Source: Paenibacillus aurantius
Lineage (GTDB): Bacteria > Bacillota > Bacilli > Paenibacillales > NBRC-103111
NCBI RefSeq assembly: GCF_032268605.1
Contig: NZ_CP130318.1
Coordinates: 4,035,913-4,099,912 of the forward strand
Length of the DNA: 64,000 nt
Direction of reading: 5' to 3'
Both the position numbers and the translations under genes were made by a program. Positions 35,096-44,275 of the stretch are shown here, piece by piece (the first letter of the stretch is position 1; each line of letters begins with the position of its first letter). The notes under the pieces are model-generated. The model saw only the letters and a list, made by a program, of their open reading frames with translations. It was not told the origin of the DNA and searched no databases.

Positions 35096-35139
35096 AATGG
35101 AGCTGTTCCCACCGGTTGTCGCATCATCGCGCAAAGTTA

Positions 35140-35547
35140 TTAGGATATGACAATCGACAATTTGTAGTTGGCATGCTTATTCAAGTCCATCAAAAATTCA
35201 TCCAGCCGTTCATTGGATGGAAATCTGCATTCCATGAGATAGCAGCTGTCACCGCTGATTTTATAATTGTGGAGGATGAAGGTCTCCTGCGCTTTGACAA
35301 AGTCGAGGTACGGTTGATGACGGGGATCTTTTGTATAGATATTAAGAAAAGCATGGACAACGAACCCCAGTTTCGCTTGATTGACTTTAACGGTATACCC
35401 CTCAATGACTCCGTTCTCTTCCAACTTCACGACCCGGGATGCGACCGCTTGCCCCGTCAAATGAACCTTCTCTCCCAGTTCCTTCATCGAGATCCTGCTT
35501 TTTTTAGATAACTCCTCCAGGATGCGCTTATCCGTATGGTCCAACAT
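35140..35547 (-). CDS. Lrp/AsnC-family transcriptional regulator
   Basis: This 135-residue regulator has an N-terminal helix-turn-helix ('ISMKELGEKVHLTGQAVASR'). A C-terminal RAM/AsnC ligand-binding domain follows ('LNIYTKDPRHQPYLDFVK', 'SGDSCYLMECRF'). ATG 35547 follows AGAGGG by eight bases; a TTG three codons upstream is rejected. It is divergent from the MBL-fold hydrolase at 35723 and may regulate it. Confidence 0.9.
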   Translation of the reverse strand: MLDHTDKRILEELSKKSRISMKELGEKVHLTGQAVASRVVKLEENGVIEGYTVKVNQAKLGFVVHAFLNIYTKDPRHQPYLDFVKAQETFILHNYKISGDSCYLMECRFPSNERLDEFLMDLNKHANYKLSIVIS

Positions 35548-35722
35548 TAGATCCAACCCTCTTTAATTGTTTTTGTGACCCTGCCATCTATCCCTTTATC
35601 CAAAATAAACACCATCCTTTCAAAATTCAAGTCAAACACGAAAAAGACTTGATTTCATCCCTGTAACCTCGTATGGCGTATGGCGTAAACTTTACTCATC
35701 AAAAAGAAAAGGAGCTATAAAG

Positions 35723-36481
35723 ATGAAAGTTATCCTCATTCGAAACGCAACCCTGGTTGTGGAATATGCGGGAAATACGTTTCTGATCGATCCGTTTTTG
35801 GCCGATAAAGGCGCATATCCTCCTTTCCCCAATTCCGTAAGGCAGGATCAATTCAACCCTTTGGTCGGTTTGCCGGCTTCCCTTGACGATATCATTAAAG
35901 TGGACGCCGTTATTCTGACTCATTTGCACTTGGATCACTTTGACGACACGGCCAAAGAAGCATTGCCCAAGGATATCCAAATGTTCGTGCAGAACGAGGA
36001 AGACGCATTGGCAGTCAGAAACGATGGTTTCCGAAATGTTCAGGTATTAGGAGAAGATACGGCCTTTGAGGGGATCCGGGTCCAGAAAACCAAAGGCGAG
36101 CACGGAAGGGGGGAGATCCTGAAGCGGACCGGTGAAATATGCGGCGTCGTCTTCAAGCACCCCGATGAGAAAACGTTATATGTAGCCGGAGATACGGTAT
36201 GGTACGAAGCCGTTCGGGAAACGATCGAGTCCCACCGCCCGGAAATTATCGTGGTTAACGGCGGAGACAATCAATTCCTGCAAGGCGGTTCCCTGGTCAT
36301 GGGGAAAGAAGATATCCATGAGGTGTATAAGGCAGCTCCTAACGCAACCATCATCTCCGTCCATATGGAAGCTGTAAACCACTGGACTTTATCCAGGAAA
36401 GAATTAAAAAGCTTTTTGCGGGAAAAAGGCATCGCTTCCCATGTACTCGTACCGGATGACGGAGAAGCCTATTCCTTCTAA
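35723..36481 (+). CDS. MBL-fold metal-dependent hydrolase (UlaG-like)
   Basis: This 252-residue metallo-beta-lactamase-fold protein has the metal motif 'LTHLHLDHFDDTA' near residue 66. A further ligand is in 'LYVAGDTVWY', and a final His is in 'ISVHMEAVNHW'. It has the short start typical of UlaG-like hydrolases ('NATLVVEYAGNTFLIDPFLA'). AAAGGAG lies before the ATG. The substrate is unknown. It is a single gene with its own terminator, divergent from the Lrp regulator. Confidence 0.88.
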   Translation: MKVILIRNATLVVEYAGNTFLIDPFLADKGAYPPFPNSVRQDQFNPLVGLPASLDDIIKVDAVILTHLHLDHFDDTAKEALPKDIQMFVQNEEDALAVRNDGFRNVQVLGEDTAFEGIRVQKTKGEHGRGEILKRTGEICGVVFKHPDEKTLYVAGDTVWYEAVRETIESHRPEIIVVNGGDNQFLQGGSLVMGKEDIHEVYKAAPNATIISVHMEAVNHWTLSRKELKSFLREKGIASHVLVPDDGEAYSF

Positions 36482-36487
36482 AAAGCA

Positions 36488-36526
36488 CCCACAGACAGGA
36501 GAGGTTTCTTCCTGTCTGTTTTGTAT
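36488..36526 (+). terminator. Terminator after MBL hydrolase
   Basis: ACAGACAGGA and TCCTGTCTGT arms are followed by TTTGT. Confidence 0.75.
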
Positions 36527-36591
36527 TACTCCCCTGTCTAGGCTCCATGAGCGCACGTTGTATGTCCACGTCACTTCATCTTGCAGAGAAC

Positions 36592-37473
36592 TCATTCAAT
36601 GGGATACCTTTCACGTATGAACTCAAGAAAAATATTAGATACAGGGGTAAGTTGTTTAGTTTTTTTCCAAACCATTCCAACCGAAAGCTCGCATGCCGGT
36701 TCATCCACGTTCACCCAAACCAAAGGATGGCTTTGAAGACCTAAAGTCTTTGGCAGCAAAGCGACCCCAAATCCAGCAGATACCAAACCGGCTACCGTAT
36801 CCAATTCATCTGCATGAAATACGGTGTTCGGACGAATCTGCGTTTTTTCGAAAAGGTTATGGATGGTGAAGCTTAATCCGCAAGAGGTTTTTAATCCGAC
36901 GTAAGGCTCCTCCTGAAGCTCGTCCAAGCTTATGCTGCTTTTATTAACCCATTGATGATTAAGAGGGAGTGCCAGGAAAAGTTCCGATTTCCCTATTAAA
37001 TGCCAATATAAAGTGTCATTCACAAACTCCGGTGTGGTTATGCCGAAATCACAATCATTGTTTGAAATCAGCTTCATTAGCTCGTCATTGGAACTCTGAT
37101 GCAGCTCGAATCGGATGTCAGCGTATCGATCCCGGAACGAACCAAGCAAGGACGGAATTAATTGAGCTCCAAGCATATGAAGGAAACTAAGAGAGATTAC
37201 TCCCCCATAAGGATTGATTTGATCCGCAATCTCCTGTTTGGCCTTCTCCATTTCCATTAAAGCGAGCTTGGCCCTCTTCAGAAAGAGGCGTCCATACCGA
37301 TTCAAAACCAAGTTGCGGCCGCTGCGTTCAAATAAAGCCACGCCTAGCTCCTTTTCCAGAGCGGCGATGGAACGACTTAATGCGGGTTGAGTGAGGGAGA
37401 GCTCTTTCGCTGCCTTTGTCATATGCTGCAAATTCGCAACTGCGATAAAATATTCAATCTGCTGCCACTCCAT
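36592..37473 (-). CDS. LysR-family transcriptional regulator
   Basis: This 293-residue regulator has its N-terminal winged helix-turn-helix at residues 1-60 ('MTKAAKELSLTQPALSRSIA'). A periplasmic-binding-protein-like effector domain follows ('GVISLSFLHMLGAQLIPSLL'). The ATG has GAGGAGGG upstream. It is divergent from an alpha/beta hydrolase, the usual arrangement for LysR control of the adjacent gene. The 109-base gap contains a TCAT...ATGA inverted repeat. Confidence 0.92.
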   Translation of the reverse strand: MEWQQIEYFIAVANLQHMTKAAKELSLTQPALSRSIAALEKELGVALFERSGRNLVLNRYGRLFLKRAKLALMEMEKAKQEIADQINPYGGVISLSFLHMLGAQLIPSLLGSFRDRYADIRFELHQSSNDELMKLISNNDCDFGITTPEFVNDTLYWHLIGKSELFLALPLNHQWVNKSSISLDELQEEPYVGLKTSCGLSFTIHNLFEKTQIRPNTVFHADELDTVAGLVSAGFGVALLPKTLGLQSHPLVWVNVDEPACELSVGMVWKKTKQLTPVSNIFLEFIRERYPIE

Positions 37474-37503
37474 CCAATGCCCTCCTCAAATGATTACAAA
37501 AAC

Positions 37504-37518
37504 TCATGATTCTTATGA
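37504..37518. promoter_or_regulatory. Candidate LysR operator
   Basis: TCATGATTCTTATGA is an imperfect 15-base inverted repeat in the LysR/hydrolase divergent promoter. Its spacing is close to the T-N11-A rule of LysR sites. Confidence 0.35.
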
Positions 37519-37582
37519 TTAATATAAATTAGACATCATAAAAGAACAATTATACGATTCTAACAATAAGGAGGGATAGGAT

Positions 37583-38452
37583 ATGTCGAGTAATAATCCG
37601 TTACAAAATGAATGGCGAAAACCCACCGTACATTCGGTAACCGGAGGTGGAGGCGTTAAATTGCATGTAGAGGAGTTCGGCAATGTTCATGGCCCCCATA
37701 TCCTGTTTATTCACGGCGGATCGCAGAGCCGGTTATGTTGGAATAAGCAGATTCATTCAGAACTTGCTTCGGATTTTCGATTGGTCACCATGGATTTGCG
37801 CGGACATGGACTTTCCCAGAAACCGAAAGACGGGTATGGAGAAGCACAGTTGTGGGCGGATGATATTCACGCTGTCATCCGAGAACTGAAGTTAATGCAG
37901 CCCGCATTAGTCGGTTGGTCGTTCGCCGGAATTCCCATTCTCGATTATATCCGTATTTATGGGGAGAAGGATATTGGAGGTATCCATTTTGTCGGAGCGA
38001 TAACACGACTCGGCAGGGAAGCGGCTATGGTTGATTTGTCTGGCGCCACGTTGCAATATTCAACAAGCTTTTTTTCGGATGAACCTATGGTACGAATAAA
38101 TGCTCTGGATCAGTGGTTAAAGCAATGTGTTCATCATAAAGAGCTTTCTCAGGAGGAGCATTACTTCTTTCTAGGATGTAATGTAATTGTCCCGGCTTAC
38201 GTTCATCAAGGAATCTTTACCAGGCAAGTGACGAATGATGATTTGTTAGCCTCGCTCACCAAGCCGGTTCTTATCGCGCAAGGATTGCATGATCGAACAG
38301 TCAATCTTGCCGTTGGACAACGAATCGCTGAAATCACTTCTAACTCCAGGTTAGCGCTGTATGAAGAGGCAGGACATGCTGTCTTCTGGGATCAACCGGA
38401 ACGGTTTAATATTGAACTGCGGGAATTTATACAGTCGATTGCATGGAACTAA
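37583..38452 (+). CDS. Alpha/beta-fold hydrolase
   Basis: This 289-residue cytoplasmic hydrolase has the oxyanion-hole 'FIHGGSQSR' near residue 42. The nucleophile elbow is 'LVGWSFAGIPIL' (Ser in G-W-S-F-A). An acid is likely in 'GLHDRTVNLAVG', and the catalytic His is in 'EEAGHAVFWDQPERF'. It resembles peroxidase/haloperoxidase-like esterases; the substrate is unknown. An AAGGAGGG site precedes the ATG. It is probably controlled by the divergent LysR protein. Confidence 0.88.
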   Translation: MSSNNPLQNEWRKPTVHSVTGGGGVKLHVEEFGNVHGPHILFIHGGSQSRLCWNKQIHSELASDFRLVTMDLRGHGLSQKPKDGYGEAQLWADDIHAVIRELKLMQPALVGWSFAGIPILDYIRIYGEKDIGGIHFVGAITRLGREAAMVDLSGATLQYSTSFFSDEPMVRINALDQWLKQCVHHKELSQEEHYFFLGCNVIVPAYVHQGIFTRQVTNDDLLASLTKPVLIAQGLHDRTVNLAVGQRIAEITSNSRLALYEEAGHAVFWDQPERFNIELREFIQSIAWN

Positions 38453-38569
38453 ACGGAGACCGCTCGACAAGTTCAGCTATAAGCGCCTTTCTCCGTGAAA
38501 AATACGCTATGTCAGACTACGGCAGCATCCAGCTCGTAGGCTAACAGGTAGCCCCTAGGTTCAGAATGG

Positions 38570-38605
38570 AAAACAGGCAGCCATTAAGGCAGCCTGTTTT
38601 CTTGT
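38570..38605 (+). terminator. Terminator after hydrolase
   Basis: AAAACAGGC and GCCTGTTTT arms are followed by CTTG. The 118 bases between the hydrolase stop and this stem hold no recognisable gene. Confidence 0.65.
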
Positions 38606-38690
38606 GGAGTTTGATCTTCCAAAGATGACTGCTGATGCTTACAGGGATGACACGGACACAAATAGAGCCTGCGCGAGACTTCTATAAGTC

Positions 38691-38948
38691 TTAGCCTACA
38701 AGGAGTTTGCTTATTTCATTCAAGTTCTCCGCAAAACCGACAAACACCTTGTCGCCGATGACGATGGTTGGGACGACCTGCTTTCCTGTCAGCTCCAAAA
38801 CTTCTTTCGCATATTCGATATTTTCTTCGCAATTGTAGTCAACAAACGGAACTTGATTCTCATTGAAATAGCGCTTGGCAAAGTGGCAGTCGCTGCAGGT
38901 CGGGATCGTATAAATTTTGATTGGTTCTTTCGGATCGATTTTCGGCAT
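38691..38948 (-). CDS. Glutaredoxin-family protein
   Basis: This 85-residue thioredoxin-fold protein has redox motif C-S-D-C in 'IPTCSDCHFAKRYF' and 'QVVPTIVIGDKVFVGF' around the cis-Pro. AAAGGAG lies before the ATG. It is the last gene of the copper operon, 14 bases after the NirB-like gene. It may repair thiols or chaperone Cu(I) during copper stress (inference). Confidence 0.87.
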   Translation of the reverse strand: MPKIDPKEPIKIYTIPTCSDCHFAKRYFNENQVPFVDYNCEENIEYAKEVLELTGKQVVPTIVIGDKVFVGFAENLNEISKLLVG

Positions 38949-38962
38949 GGCCGTTCACTCCT

Positions 38963-39583
38963 TTACGCGACGATTTGTTTTAACTGCTCCATCGTGATCC
39001 GGTCCACGAATTTGCTGAACTTCTCTTTTCCTTTTGCTTGCTGCTTGTAGAAATCAATAAGCGTAGATACCACAAAGACCAGTCGTTCCTCTGTTAGGCC
39101 GGAGACAAGCAGCCGTCCTGTCACCGTTTTGATGCCTTTAGGTTCTCCTCCAACATAAATATCGAACGTATCCCGCATTTTGACGACAGCGATATCCTTC
39201 AGCAGCGGCTCACTTGTGCCCAGCGCACAGCCTGCGTAGCCAATCTTCAGCGGCGTTGGCGTCGCGATGCCGGCGATCGCCCGATTCAAGATGCGAGCCG
39301 TCTCCAGACCGGCTCCTTCCGCGCCTTTGCAGAAGTTGCAGGCGATCAGGCTCTTGGTCGCAAACCCGGCCGGATACACTTCCAAGCCGGCGTGCTCAAG
39401 CTCTTCCTGGATGGCTTCTCGCTTATCAAGAGGCACTTCCAAGTAAAGCTGCTTGAAGGAGGTCATTTCAATTTTGGTGTCCGAACCGGCAACCGTACCA
39501 ATTTTGGCAAGTTGATCCGGCGTAAATAGGCTTCCCCCGACTTGAATCGCAGGCGATACCGCCAGTTTCGTCTTTTCTCCCAT
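38963..39583 (-). CDS. Nitrite/sulfite reductase-like half protein (NirB C-terminal type)
   Basis: This 206-residue protein corresponds to a ferredoxin-like half-domain plus the Fe-S/sirohaem-type half of nitrite and sulfite reductases. 'LYLEVPLDKREAIQEELEHA' is the ferredoxin-like part. 'LIACNFCKGAEGAGLETARI' and 'IGYAGCALGTSEPL' carry the Cys residues expected for the cluster. It lacks the second half of a full siroheme enzyme and the NirB flavin domains, so catalysis is uncertain. ATG 39583 follows AAGGGAG. Its place in the copper operon is unusual. Confidence 0.75.
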   Translation of the reverse strand: MGEKTKLAVSPAIQVGGSLFTPDQLAKIGTVAGSDTKIEMTSFKQLYLEVPLDKREAIQEELEHAGLEVYPAGFATKSLIACNFCKGAEGAGLETARILNRAIAGIATPTPLKIGYAGCALGTSEPLLKDIAVVKMRDTFDIYVGGEPKGIKTVTGRLLVSGLTEERLVFVVSTLIDFYKQQAKGKEKFSKFVDRITMEQLKQIVA

Positions 39584-39606
39584 GATCATCTCCCTTTGCT
39601 CTTCCG

Positions 39607-40521
39607 TTATTTCACATGGACGACAAACGGTACGGTGATTACTTCGCCATTGTGCTGAAATTGTCCCCAAATTTTGAACGTGCCGCTTTGCGGAAAAGAA
39701 GTAGCAAATTTCGCATCGGGCCCGGTTGCTTTCTCATCGATCGGATGAACATGAAGATACTGATTCGCATCTTCCGAAAGAATCACGACGTGGCCGACCG
39801 CGCCTAAATATGGCTGCAGATTATGGATACCCTTTTTCGTCTTCGCGTCGCGTATGTTGAAAGTCAACGTCACGTCTTCTTTCGGTTTGGCGGCACTCAT
39901 AGAGAGCTCAATTTCCTTGCCATTAACTTCTTTCACAAGATTGGCGTCAGCTGCAATCGCGGCATGCTTGCCTTCTTTGCCTTCCACCTTCACCCACTCG
40001 CTGAGCGTAGTATTGGCCCCGCCAGCCGGAATAAAATCCGCAAACACTTTGTACTCCCCGCCAGCCGGGAACGACGTACTCACCGTAAAAGTGCCGTCTC
40101 CCTTAAACTCGGGGTGAATGTGGTTAAAGAAAGACAAATCGTGATTGACGATGATGAGATGAAGCCATTTCTCATGATTGACATCATATTTATTGACCGG
40201 TTTCCCGTCCTTATCCTTCACTTGAATGGTCAATTCCGTTTCTTCATTTGCTTTTGCGGCGCCTGCGGGGAAGGAAAATGATGCTTGAAGATTCTCCGTC
40301 GTAGCCTTCGCATCTGCGCCATGGCCGCCGTGGCCGCCTCCGTGCTCCATATCTTCCGCCCCCTTCTCCAAATGACCTGCGGTGTTCTCTTGCCCACCGC
40401 TTGCCCCATGACCCGCATGGTTATTTCCGCCTGCGGGCTTCTTATCCTCCGCTTTGCCGCATGCGGCCAATACACTGAAAGCGAGAATCGCAGCAGCGAC
40501 GAGGATGATTTTCTTCTTCAT
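39607..40521 (-). CDS. His-rich copper-island lipoprotein (FixH/YtkA-like domains)
   Basis: This 304-residue exported lipoprotein has signal peptide and lipobox L-A-A-C (Cys21). A His/Gly-rich linker ('HGGGHGGHGADA', 'NNHAGHGASGG') follows, then two YtkA/FixH-like beta-sandwich repeats ('FSFPAGAAKANEETELTIQV', then 'SMSAAKPKEDVTLTFNIRDA'). Conserved 'HIHPEF' and 'LHVHPIDE' stretches occur. The His clusters and its position directly after copA suggest extracytoplasmic copper binding. It is 30 bases after copA, with the NirB-like gene 23 bases beyond. The ribosome site is a modest GGAG. Confidence 0.8.
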   Translation of the reverse strand: MKKKIILVAAAILAFSVLAACGKAEDKKPAGGNNHAGHGASGGQENTAGHLEKGAEDMEHGGGHGGHGADAKATTENLQASFSFPAGAAKANEETELTIQVKDKDGKPVNKYDVNHEKWLHLIIVNHDLSFFNHIHPEFKGDGTFTVSTSFPAGGEYKVFADFIPAGGANTTLSEWVKVEGKEGKHAAIAADANLVKEVNGKEIELSMSAAKPKEDVTLTFNIRDAKTKKGIHNLQPYLGAVGHVVILSEDANQYLHVHPIDEKATGPDAKFATSFPQSGTFKIWGQFQHNGEVITVPFVVHVK

Positions 40522-40551
40522 GGTTATAACAACTCCGTTTCATTACGAGTT

Positions 40552-42993
40552 CTAGGATACAGAGCGAACCTTGACACGCTGCAGCCGCAAAGCGTTAAGG
40601 ACGACGGACACCGAACTGAGCGCCATCGCCGCGCCCGCAACCCAAGGGGCCAGCAGTCCAATCGCGGCAATCGGAATACCGAGGGTGTTGTAGCCGAGTG
40701 CCCAGAAGAGGTTTTGGCGGATGTTACTCATCGTCTTGCGGCTCATGTAGATCGCATCCGGTATGCTCGTCAGATCGCCGCGCATCAGGGTGACGTCGGC
40801 AGCCTCCATAGCCACGTCCGTACCGGTACCGATCGCCATGCCGATATCTGCCATCGCCAGCGCGGGGGCGTCATTGATACCGTCGCCGACCATCGCCACC
40901 TTCTTGCCCTGGGCTTGCAGCCTCTTCACTTCTTCCGCTTTGCCTTCCGGAAGCACTTCGGCGCGAACATGATCGATGCCGACTTGCCCCGCAATCGCCC
41001 GTGCGGTGCGTTCGTTGTCACCCGTGATCATGATGACCTCAATACCCATTTCTTTCAGTCGCGTTATAGCCTCTTTCGACGTATCTTTAATCGTATCGGC
41101 TACCGCGACGAGACCCGCATACGCTCCGTCAACCGCAATCAGCATCGCCGTTTTTCCATCTTCTTCAAGCTGCGTCATCCGGTCAAGCTCCTGTTCCACC
41201 GAAACGTCATATTTCGCCATCAGCTTGCGCGTACCGGCCAGAACCTCTTTGCCTTCGACGACGGCACGGATCCCAAACCCTGGAATCGCCTCGAACTGAT
41301 CGGTTGCCGGAAGCTCGATGCCTTTGGCCCGGATTCCGGCAACGATTGCTTCCGCAAGCGGATGCTCGGAGTCCTTCTCGGCAGCGCCAACCAAGCGTAG
41401 AAAGGCATGTTCTTCCGTATGCGCGGAGGCAACATCCGTAAGTTCCGGTTTACCTTTCGTTACGGTGCCGGTTTTGTCGAGAATGATCGTATCGATCTTG
41501 TGCGTGGATTCCAAATGCTCGCCGCCTTTGAACAGCACGCCAAGCTCCGCGGCTCGGCCGGAACCCGCCATAATCGATGTCGGTGTAGCAAGCCCCAGTG
41601 CGCAAGGGCAGGCGATGACCAGGATGGCAATCCCTTTCTCCAGCGCATTTGCGAAATCGCCCGGGGTAACCCAGAAGTACCAAACGAGAAATGCAGCAAC
41701 CGCAATCCCTACGACGATCGGTACGAAGATTCCGGAAATGACATCCGCTACCCGTTGAATAGGCGCTTTCGAGCCTTGCGCTTCTTCCACGACTTTAATG
41801 ATTTGGGCAAGGGCGGTTTCCTTGCCCACTTTGGTCGCTTTCAAGCTCAATCTGCCGTTTTTGTTGACGGTAGCACCGATCACGCTGTCTCCGGCTTTTT
41901 TCTCGACCGGGATGCTTTCGCCGGTTAGCATCGATTCATCGACCGAAGAGCTGCCTTCCAGGACTTCCCCATCTACCGGAATCTTCTCCCCCGGTTTCAC
42001 CACCACGATATCGCCGACAAGTACGTTTTCGACCGGAATCGTCATTTCCTGCCCATTCCGAACAACGAGAGCCGTTTTCGCCTGAAGGCCCATCAGCGTT
42101 TTGATCGCCTCGGATGTACGGCCTTTAGCCAGCGACTCGAAAAGCTTCCCGAGAATAACGAGAGTGATCAGGACCGCGCTCGTTTCGTAGTACATCGATG
42201 GACCGTGATGCGCCATGCTGCCCATTGAGGCCCATTCAATGGTTAAGTATAAGCTGTAGAAATACGCAGCCGACGTTCCGAGCGAGACGAGTACGTCCAT
42301 ATTGGCGCTCTTATTCCGCAACGCTTTGAACGCGCCCACATAGAACTGTTTGCCAATGTAAAATTGAACGGGTGTAGCCAACGCCAATTGAAACCACGGA
42401 TTCATGAAAAGTTCCGGCATCCAGATCCAGGATAAGAACGAAAAGTGACTGACCATGGACCAGAGCAGCGGCAGCGAAAGGACGGCGGAGATCAGCAGCT
42501 TGCGCTTTTGTTGCGAAATGGCTTTCTCGCGATGCTCCGAATGATTGGCTTCGTCTTGCTTCGGTATCGCTTTATAGCCCAGCTTTTCCACGCGCTGCTG
42601 CATATCGGCGATAGATACATCGGCCGCGTTGTATTCGACCCGTGCGGTTTCCATAGCAAAGTTAACGGAAGCGTTCGTGACGCCGGGCAATTTGCCAAGG
42701 CCATTCTCGATCTTATTCGCGCAAGCCGCGCAGGTCATGCCTTCCAGTTTGAAATCGACGACTTTTTTTGCCGTACCGTAGCCGAGTTTCTGAATGCTTT
42801 GTTCCATTTGCGCGAGATTTACTTTTTTCGGATCGTACGTAACCGTCGCCCGTTCCAGGGCAAAGTTCACGTTCGCTTTCGTCACCCCTTCGAGTTTATG
42901 GAGTCCCTTCTCAATCCGGTTTGCGCAAGTGGCGCATGTCATACCGGTTAATTGCAGGGATGTTTGCTCCGTTTCCAGTCTGGCTGCTTCCAT
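40552..42993 (-). CDS. copA: Copper-exporting P-type ATPase CopA
   Basis: This 813-residue P1B-ATPase has two N-terminal heavy-metal domains ('[12 protein letters not shown]' and '[12 protein letters not shown]'). Eight membrane helices surround the Cu(I)-site '[11 protein letters not shown]'. The phosphorylation motif is '[11 protein letters not shown]', with '[10 protein letters not shown]' and '[12 protein letters not shown]'. It pumps Cu(I) out of the cytoplasm. ATG 42993 has GAGG eight bases before; an in-frame GTG three codons earlier is less likely. It is 29 bases after copZ and forms an operon with csoR, copZ and the following lipoprotein. Confidence 0.95.
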   Translation of the reverse strand: MEAARLETEQTSLQLTGMTCATCANRIEKGLHKLEGVTKANVNFALERATVTYDPKKVNLAQMEQSIQKLGYGTAKKVVDFKLEGMTCAACANKIENGLGKLPGVTNASVNFAMETARVEYNAADVSIADMQQRVEKLGYKAIPKQDEANHSEHREKAISQQKRKLLISAVLSLPLLWSMVSHFSFLSWIWMPELFMNPWFQLALATPVQFYIGKQFYVGAFKALRNKSANMDVLVSLGTSAAYFYSLYLTIEWASMGSMAHHGPSMYYETSAVLITLVILGKLFESLAKGRTSEAIKTLMGLQAKTALVVRNGQEMTIPVENVLVGDIVVVKPGEKIPVDGEVLEGSSSVDESMLTGESIPVEKKAGDSVIGATVNKNGRLSLKATKVGKETALAQIIKVVEEAQGSKAPIQRVADVISGIFVPIVVGIAVAAFLVWYFWVTPGDFANALEKGIAILVIACPCALGLATPTSIMAGSGRAAELGVLFKGGEHLESTHKIDTIILDKTGTVTKGKPELTDVASAHTEEHAFLRLVGAAEKDSEHPLAEAIVAGIRAKGIELPATDQFEAIPGFGIRAVVEGKEVLAGTRKLMAKYDVSVEQELDRMTQLEEDGKTAMLIAVDGAYAGLVAVADTIKDTSKEAITRLKEMGIEVIMITGDNERTARAIAGQVGIDHVRAEVLPEGKAEEVKRLQAQGKKVAMVGDGINDAPALAMADIGMAIGTGTDVAMEAADVTLMRGDLTSIPDAIYMSRKTMSNIRQNLFWALGYNTLGIPIAAIGLLAPWVAGAAMALSSVSVVLNALRLQRVKVRSVS

Positions 42994-43022
42994 CACGAAC
43001 ACCTCGATTTTTTTCCGTTTCG

Positions 43023-43223
43023 TTAAACCACGTCGTATCCTTGTTCTTCAATGGCTTCCTTAATGGCAGCGAGCGTCAGTTGGCTTTCATCGTACGCTAC
43101 AGCTACCGTTCCGCCCGAGAGATCGACTTTGCCGCTTGCCCCGATTGTTTTCAAAGCCCCTTCAATCGAATTGACACAGTGTTCGCAAGACATACCTTCA
43201 ACTTTCAACGTTACCTTTTTCAT
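43023..43223 (-). CDS. copZ: Copper chaperone CopZ
   Basis: This 66-residue heavy-metal-associated domain has the Cu-binding C-x-x-C in '[17 protein letters not shown]'. It carries Cu(I) to CopA and to CsoR. It lies between csoR (33 bases) and copA (29 bases) with a GGAG site. Confidence 0.94.
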   Translation of the reverse strand: MKKVTLKVEGMSCEHCVNSIEGALKTIGASGKVDLSGGTVAVAYDESQLTLAAIKEAIEEQGYDVV

Positions 43224-43256
43224 GGATTCATTTCTCCTTTAACTGTTTATTGGTGA

Positions 43257-43586
43257 TTATTTCATCAGCTTTTGAATGGTTTGCAGCAGCTCATCTACGA
43301 CTTCGGCATCGCCTTGTTGGATGCGCTCTACCACACACTCTTTAAGATGTCCTGTCAAAAGAACTTTTCGCACGCTGTTCAGTGCAGCTTGGATGGCAGC
43401 GATCTGATTTAACACCTGATCGCAATAAGTGTCTTTAGCAATGAGACCTTTCACACCGCGAATTTGCCCTTCAAGACGATTTAGGCGAACGGTCAGGTCC
43501 GATTTTACGGCTAGGGAATGGTGACTTCTTCGGCCATTATCGGACGGGCAACATGCTTCTTCAACCTTCACTTCCATAACGTCCAT
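43257..43586 (-). CDS. csoR: Copper-sensing repressor CsoR
   Basis: This 109-residue all-helical repressor has 'RLNRLEGQIRGVKGLIAKDT'. The Cu(I) ligands appear as Cys in 'TYCDQVLNQ' and His/Cys in 'TGHLKECVVERI'. It binds GC-rich operators without a helix-turn-helix and releases when Cu(I) binds. ATG 43586 follows AAGGAGGTG. It is the first gene of csoR-copZ-copA, with candidate operators just upstream. Confidence 0.92.
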   Translation of the reverse strand: MDVMEVKVEEACCPSDNGRRSHHSLAVKSDLTVRLNRLEGQIRGVKGLIAKDTYCDQVLNQIAAIQAALNSVRKVLLTGHLKECVVERIQQGDAEVVDELLQTIQKLMK

Positions 43587-43608
43587 CGTCAGCACCTCCT
43601 TGGTATAT

Positions 43609-43629
43609 AGCATACCCCCCTATACTATT
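43609..43629. promoter_or_regulatory. Candidate CsoR operator at csoR promoter
   Basis: GCATACCCCCCTATACTAT has the central C-run with flanking TA steps seen in CsoR-family sites. It matches the motifs at 44204 and 45756. Confidence 0.55.
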
Positions 43630-43648
43630 TCCGTCAACACATATTTAC

Positions 43649-43668
43649 ATTACCCCCCATCCCTATAT
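43649..43668. promoter_or_regulatory. Second candidate CsoR operator at csoR promoter
   Basis: ATTACCCCCCATCCCTATA repeats the same pattern 40 bases upstream of the first site. Confidence 0.5.
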
Positions 43669-43728
43669 TTGAATCCAAACAAAAGGGATTCTCATGCGCA
43701 GACTAGAAAATTCACCATGAGAAAACTA

Positions 43729-43770
43729 AACGGCCTTAGTCCGATGGAATTCAGGACCAAAGCCGCTTAA
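43729..43770 (-). terminator. Terminator after second CsoR-family gene
   Basis: On the minus strand CGGCTTTGGTCC and GGACTAAGGCCG pair with an 11-base loop, followed by TTTAGTTTT. Confidence 0.7.
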
Positions 43771-43830
43771 CTGACTTTTAATATTTGTACTGTCTACATG
43801 ACGGGGTGCACTTCAAATTCCAGGCAATCC

Positions 43831-44169
43831 TTATTTCATAAGCTTATTAATGGTGACTAGGAGTTCGTCAATCACTTCGTTCTCCCCGTCTTGAATACGC
43901 TCGATCACACAACTCTTCATATGGTGCTCCAAAAGAAGTTTTCCTACACCGTTCAATGCGGACTGGACCGATGAAATTTGATTTAGCACATTGTCGCAGT
44001 AAGTATCCTTCTCAATCAAACCTTTAAGCCCCCGAACCTGACCTTCGATTCGGTTTAGGCGGTTTATCAAATTGTTTTTCGTTTTTTCAGAATGGTGACT
44101 TTGCCGCCCGTTCGTGCAGCACGAATCGTGGGTAGGCGTCTGGGCATTATCTTGCGTAAGTTCCTCCAT
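43831..44169 (-). CDS. Second CsoR/RcnR-family metal-sensing repressor
   Basis: This 112-residue paralog of CsoR has 'NRLNRIEGQVRGLKGLIEKD' and the ligand set Cys ('TYCDNVLNQ') and His/Cys ('LEHHMKSCVIERI'). These are the same C-H-C positions as the copper sensor, so it may also sense Cu(I) or persulfides. ATG 44169 follows AAAGGAG. It is 106 bases downstream of the MFS pump and has its own operator-like site and terminator. It is clearly a duplicate regulator next to csoR. Confidence 0.88.
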   Translation of the reverse strand: MEELTQDNAQTPTHDSCCTNGRQSHHSEKTKNNLINRLNRIEGQVRGLKGLIEKDTYCDNVLNQISSVQSALNGVGKLLLEHHMKSCVIERIQDGENEVIDELLVTINKLMK

Positions 44170-44203
44170 CCAAATCACTCCTTTTTCTCACCTCCTATTA
44201 TAC

Positions 44204-44225
44204 CATAGCCCCCCTACCCTATACA
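44204..44225. promoter_or_regulatory. Candidate CsoR-family operator at second repressor
   Basis: ATAGCCCCCCTACCCTATAC is almost identical to the site at 45756 and similar to those at csoR. The placement supports autoregulation. Confidence 0.6.
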
Positions 44226-44275
44226 AAGAAAACAAAAAGTGACCCAGCCAAGGCTAAATCATCAACGTCGATTTC

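Noticed and set aside
40285-41400. Long plus-strand frame of 371 codons opposite copA and the lipoprotein
   Set aside because: Arg/His-rich shadow translation of the well-supported minus-strand genes.
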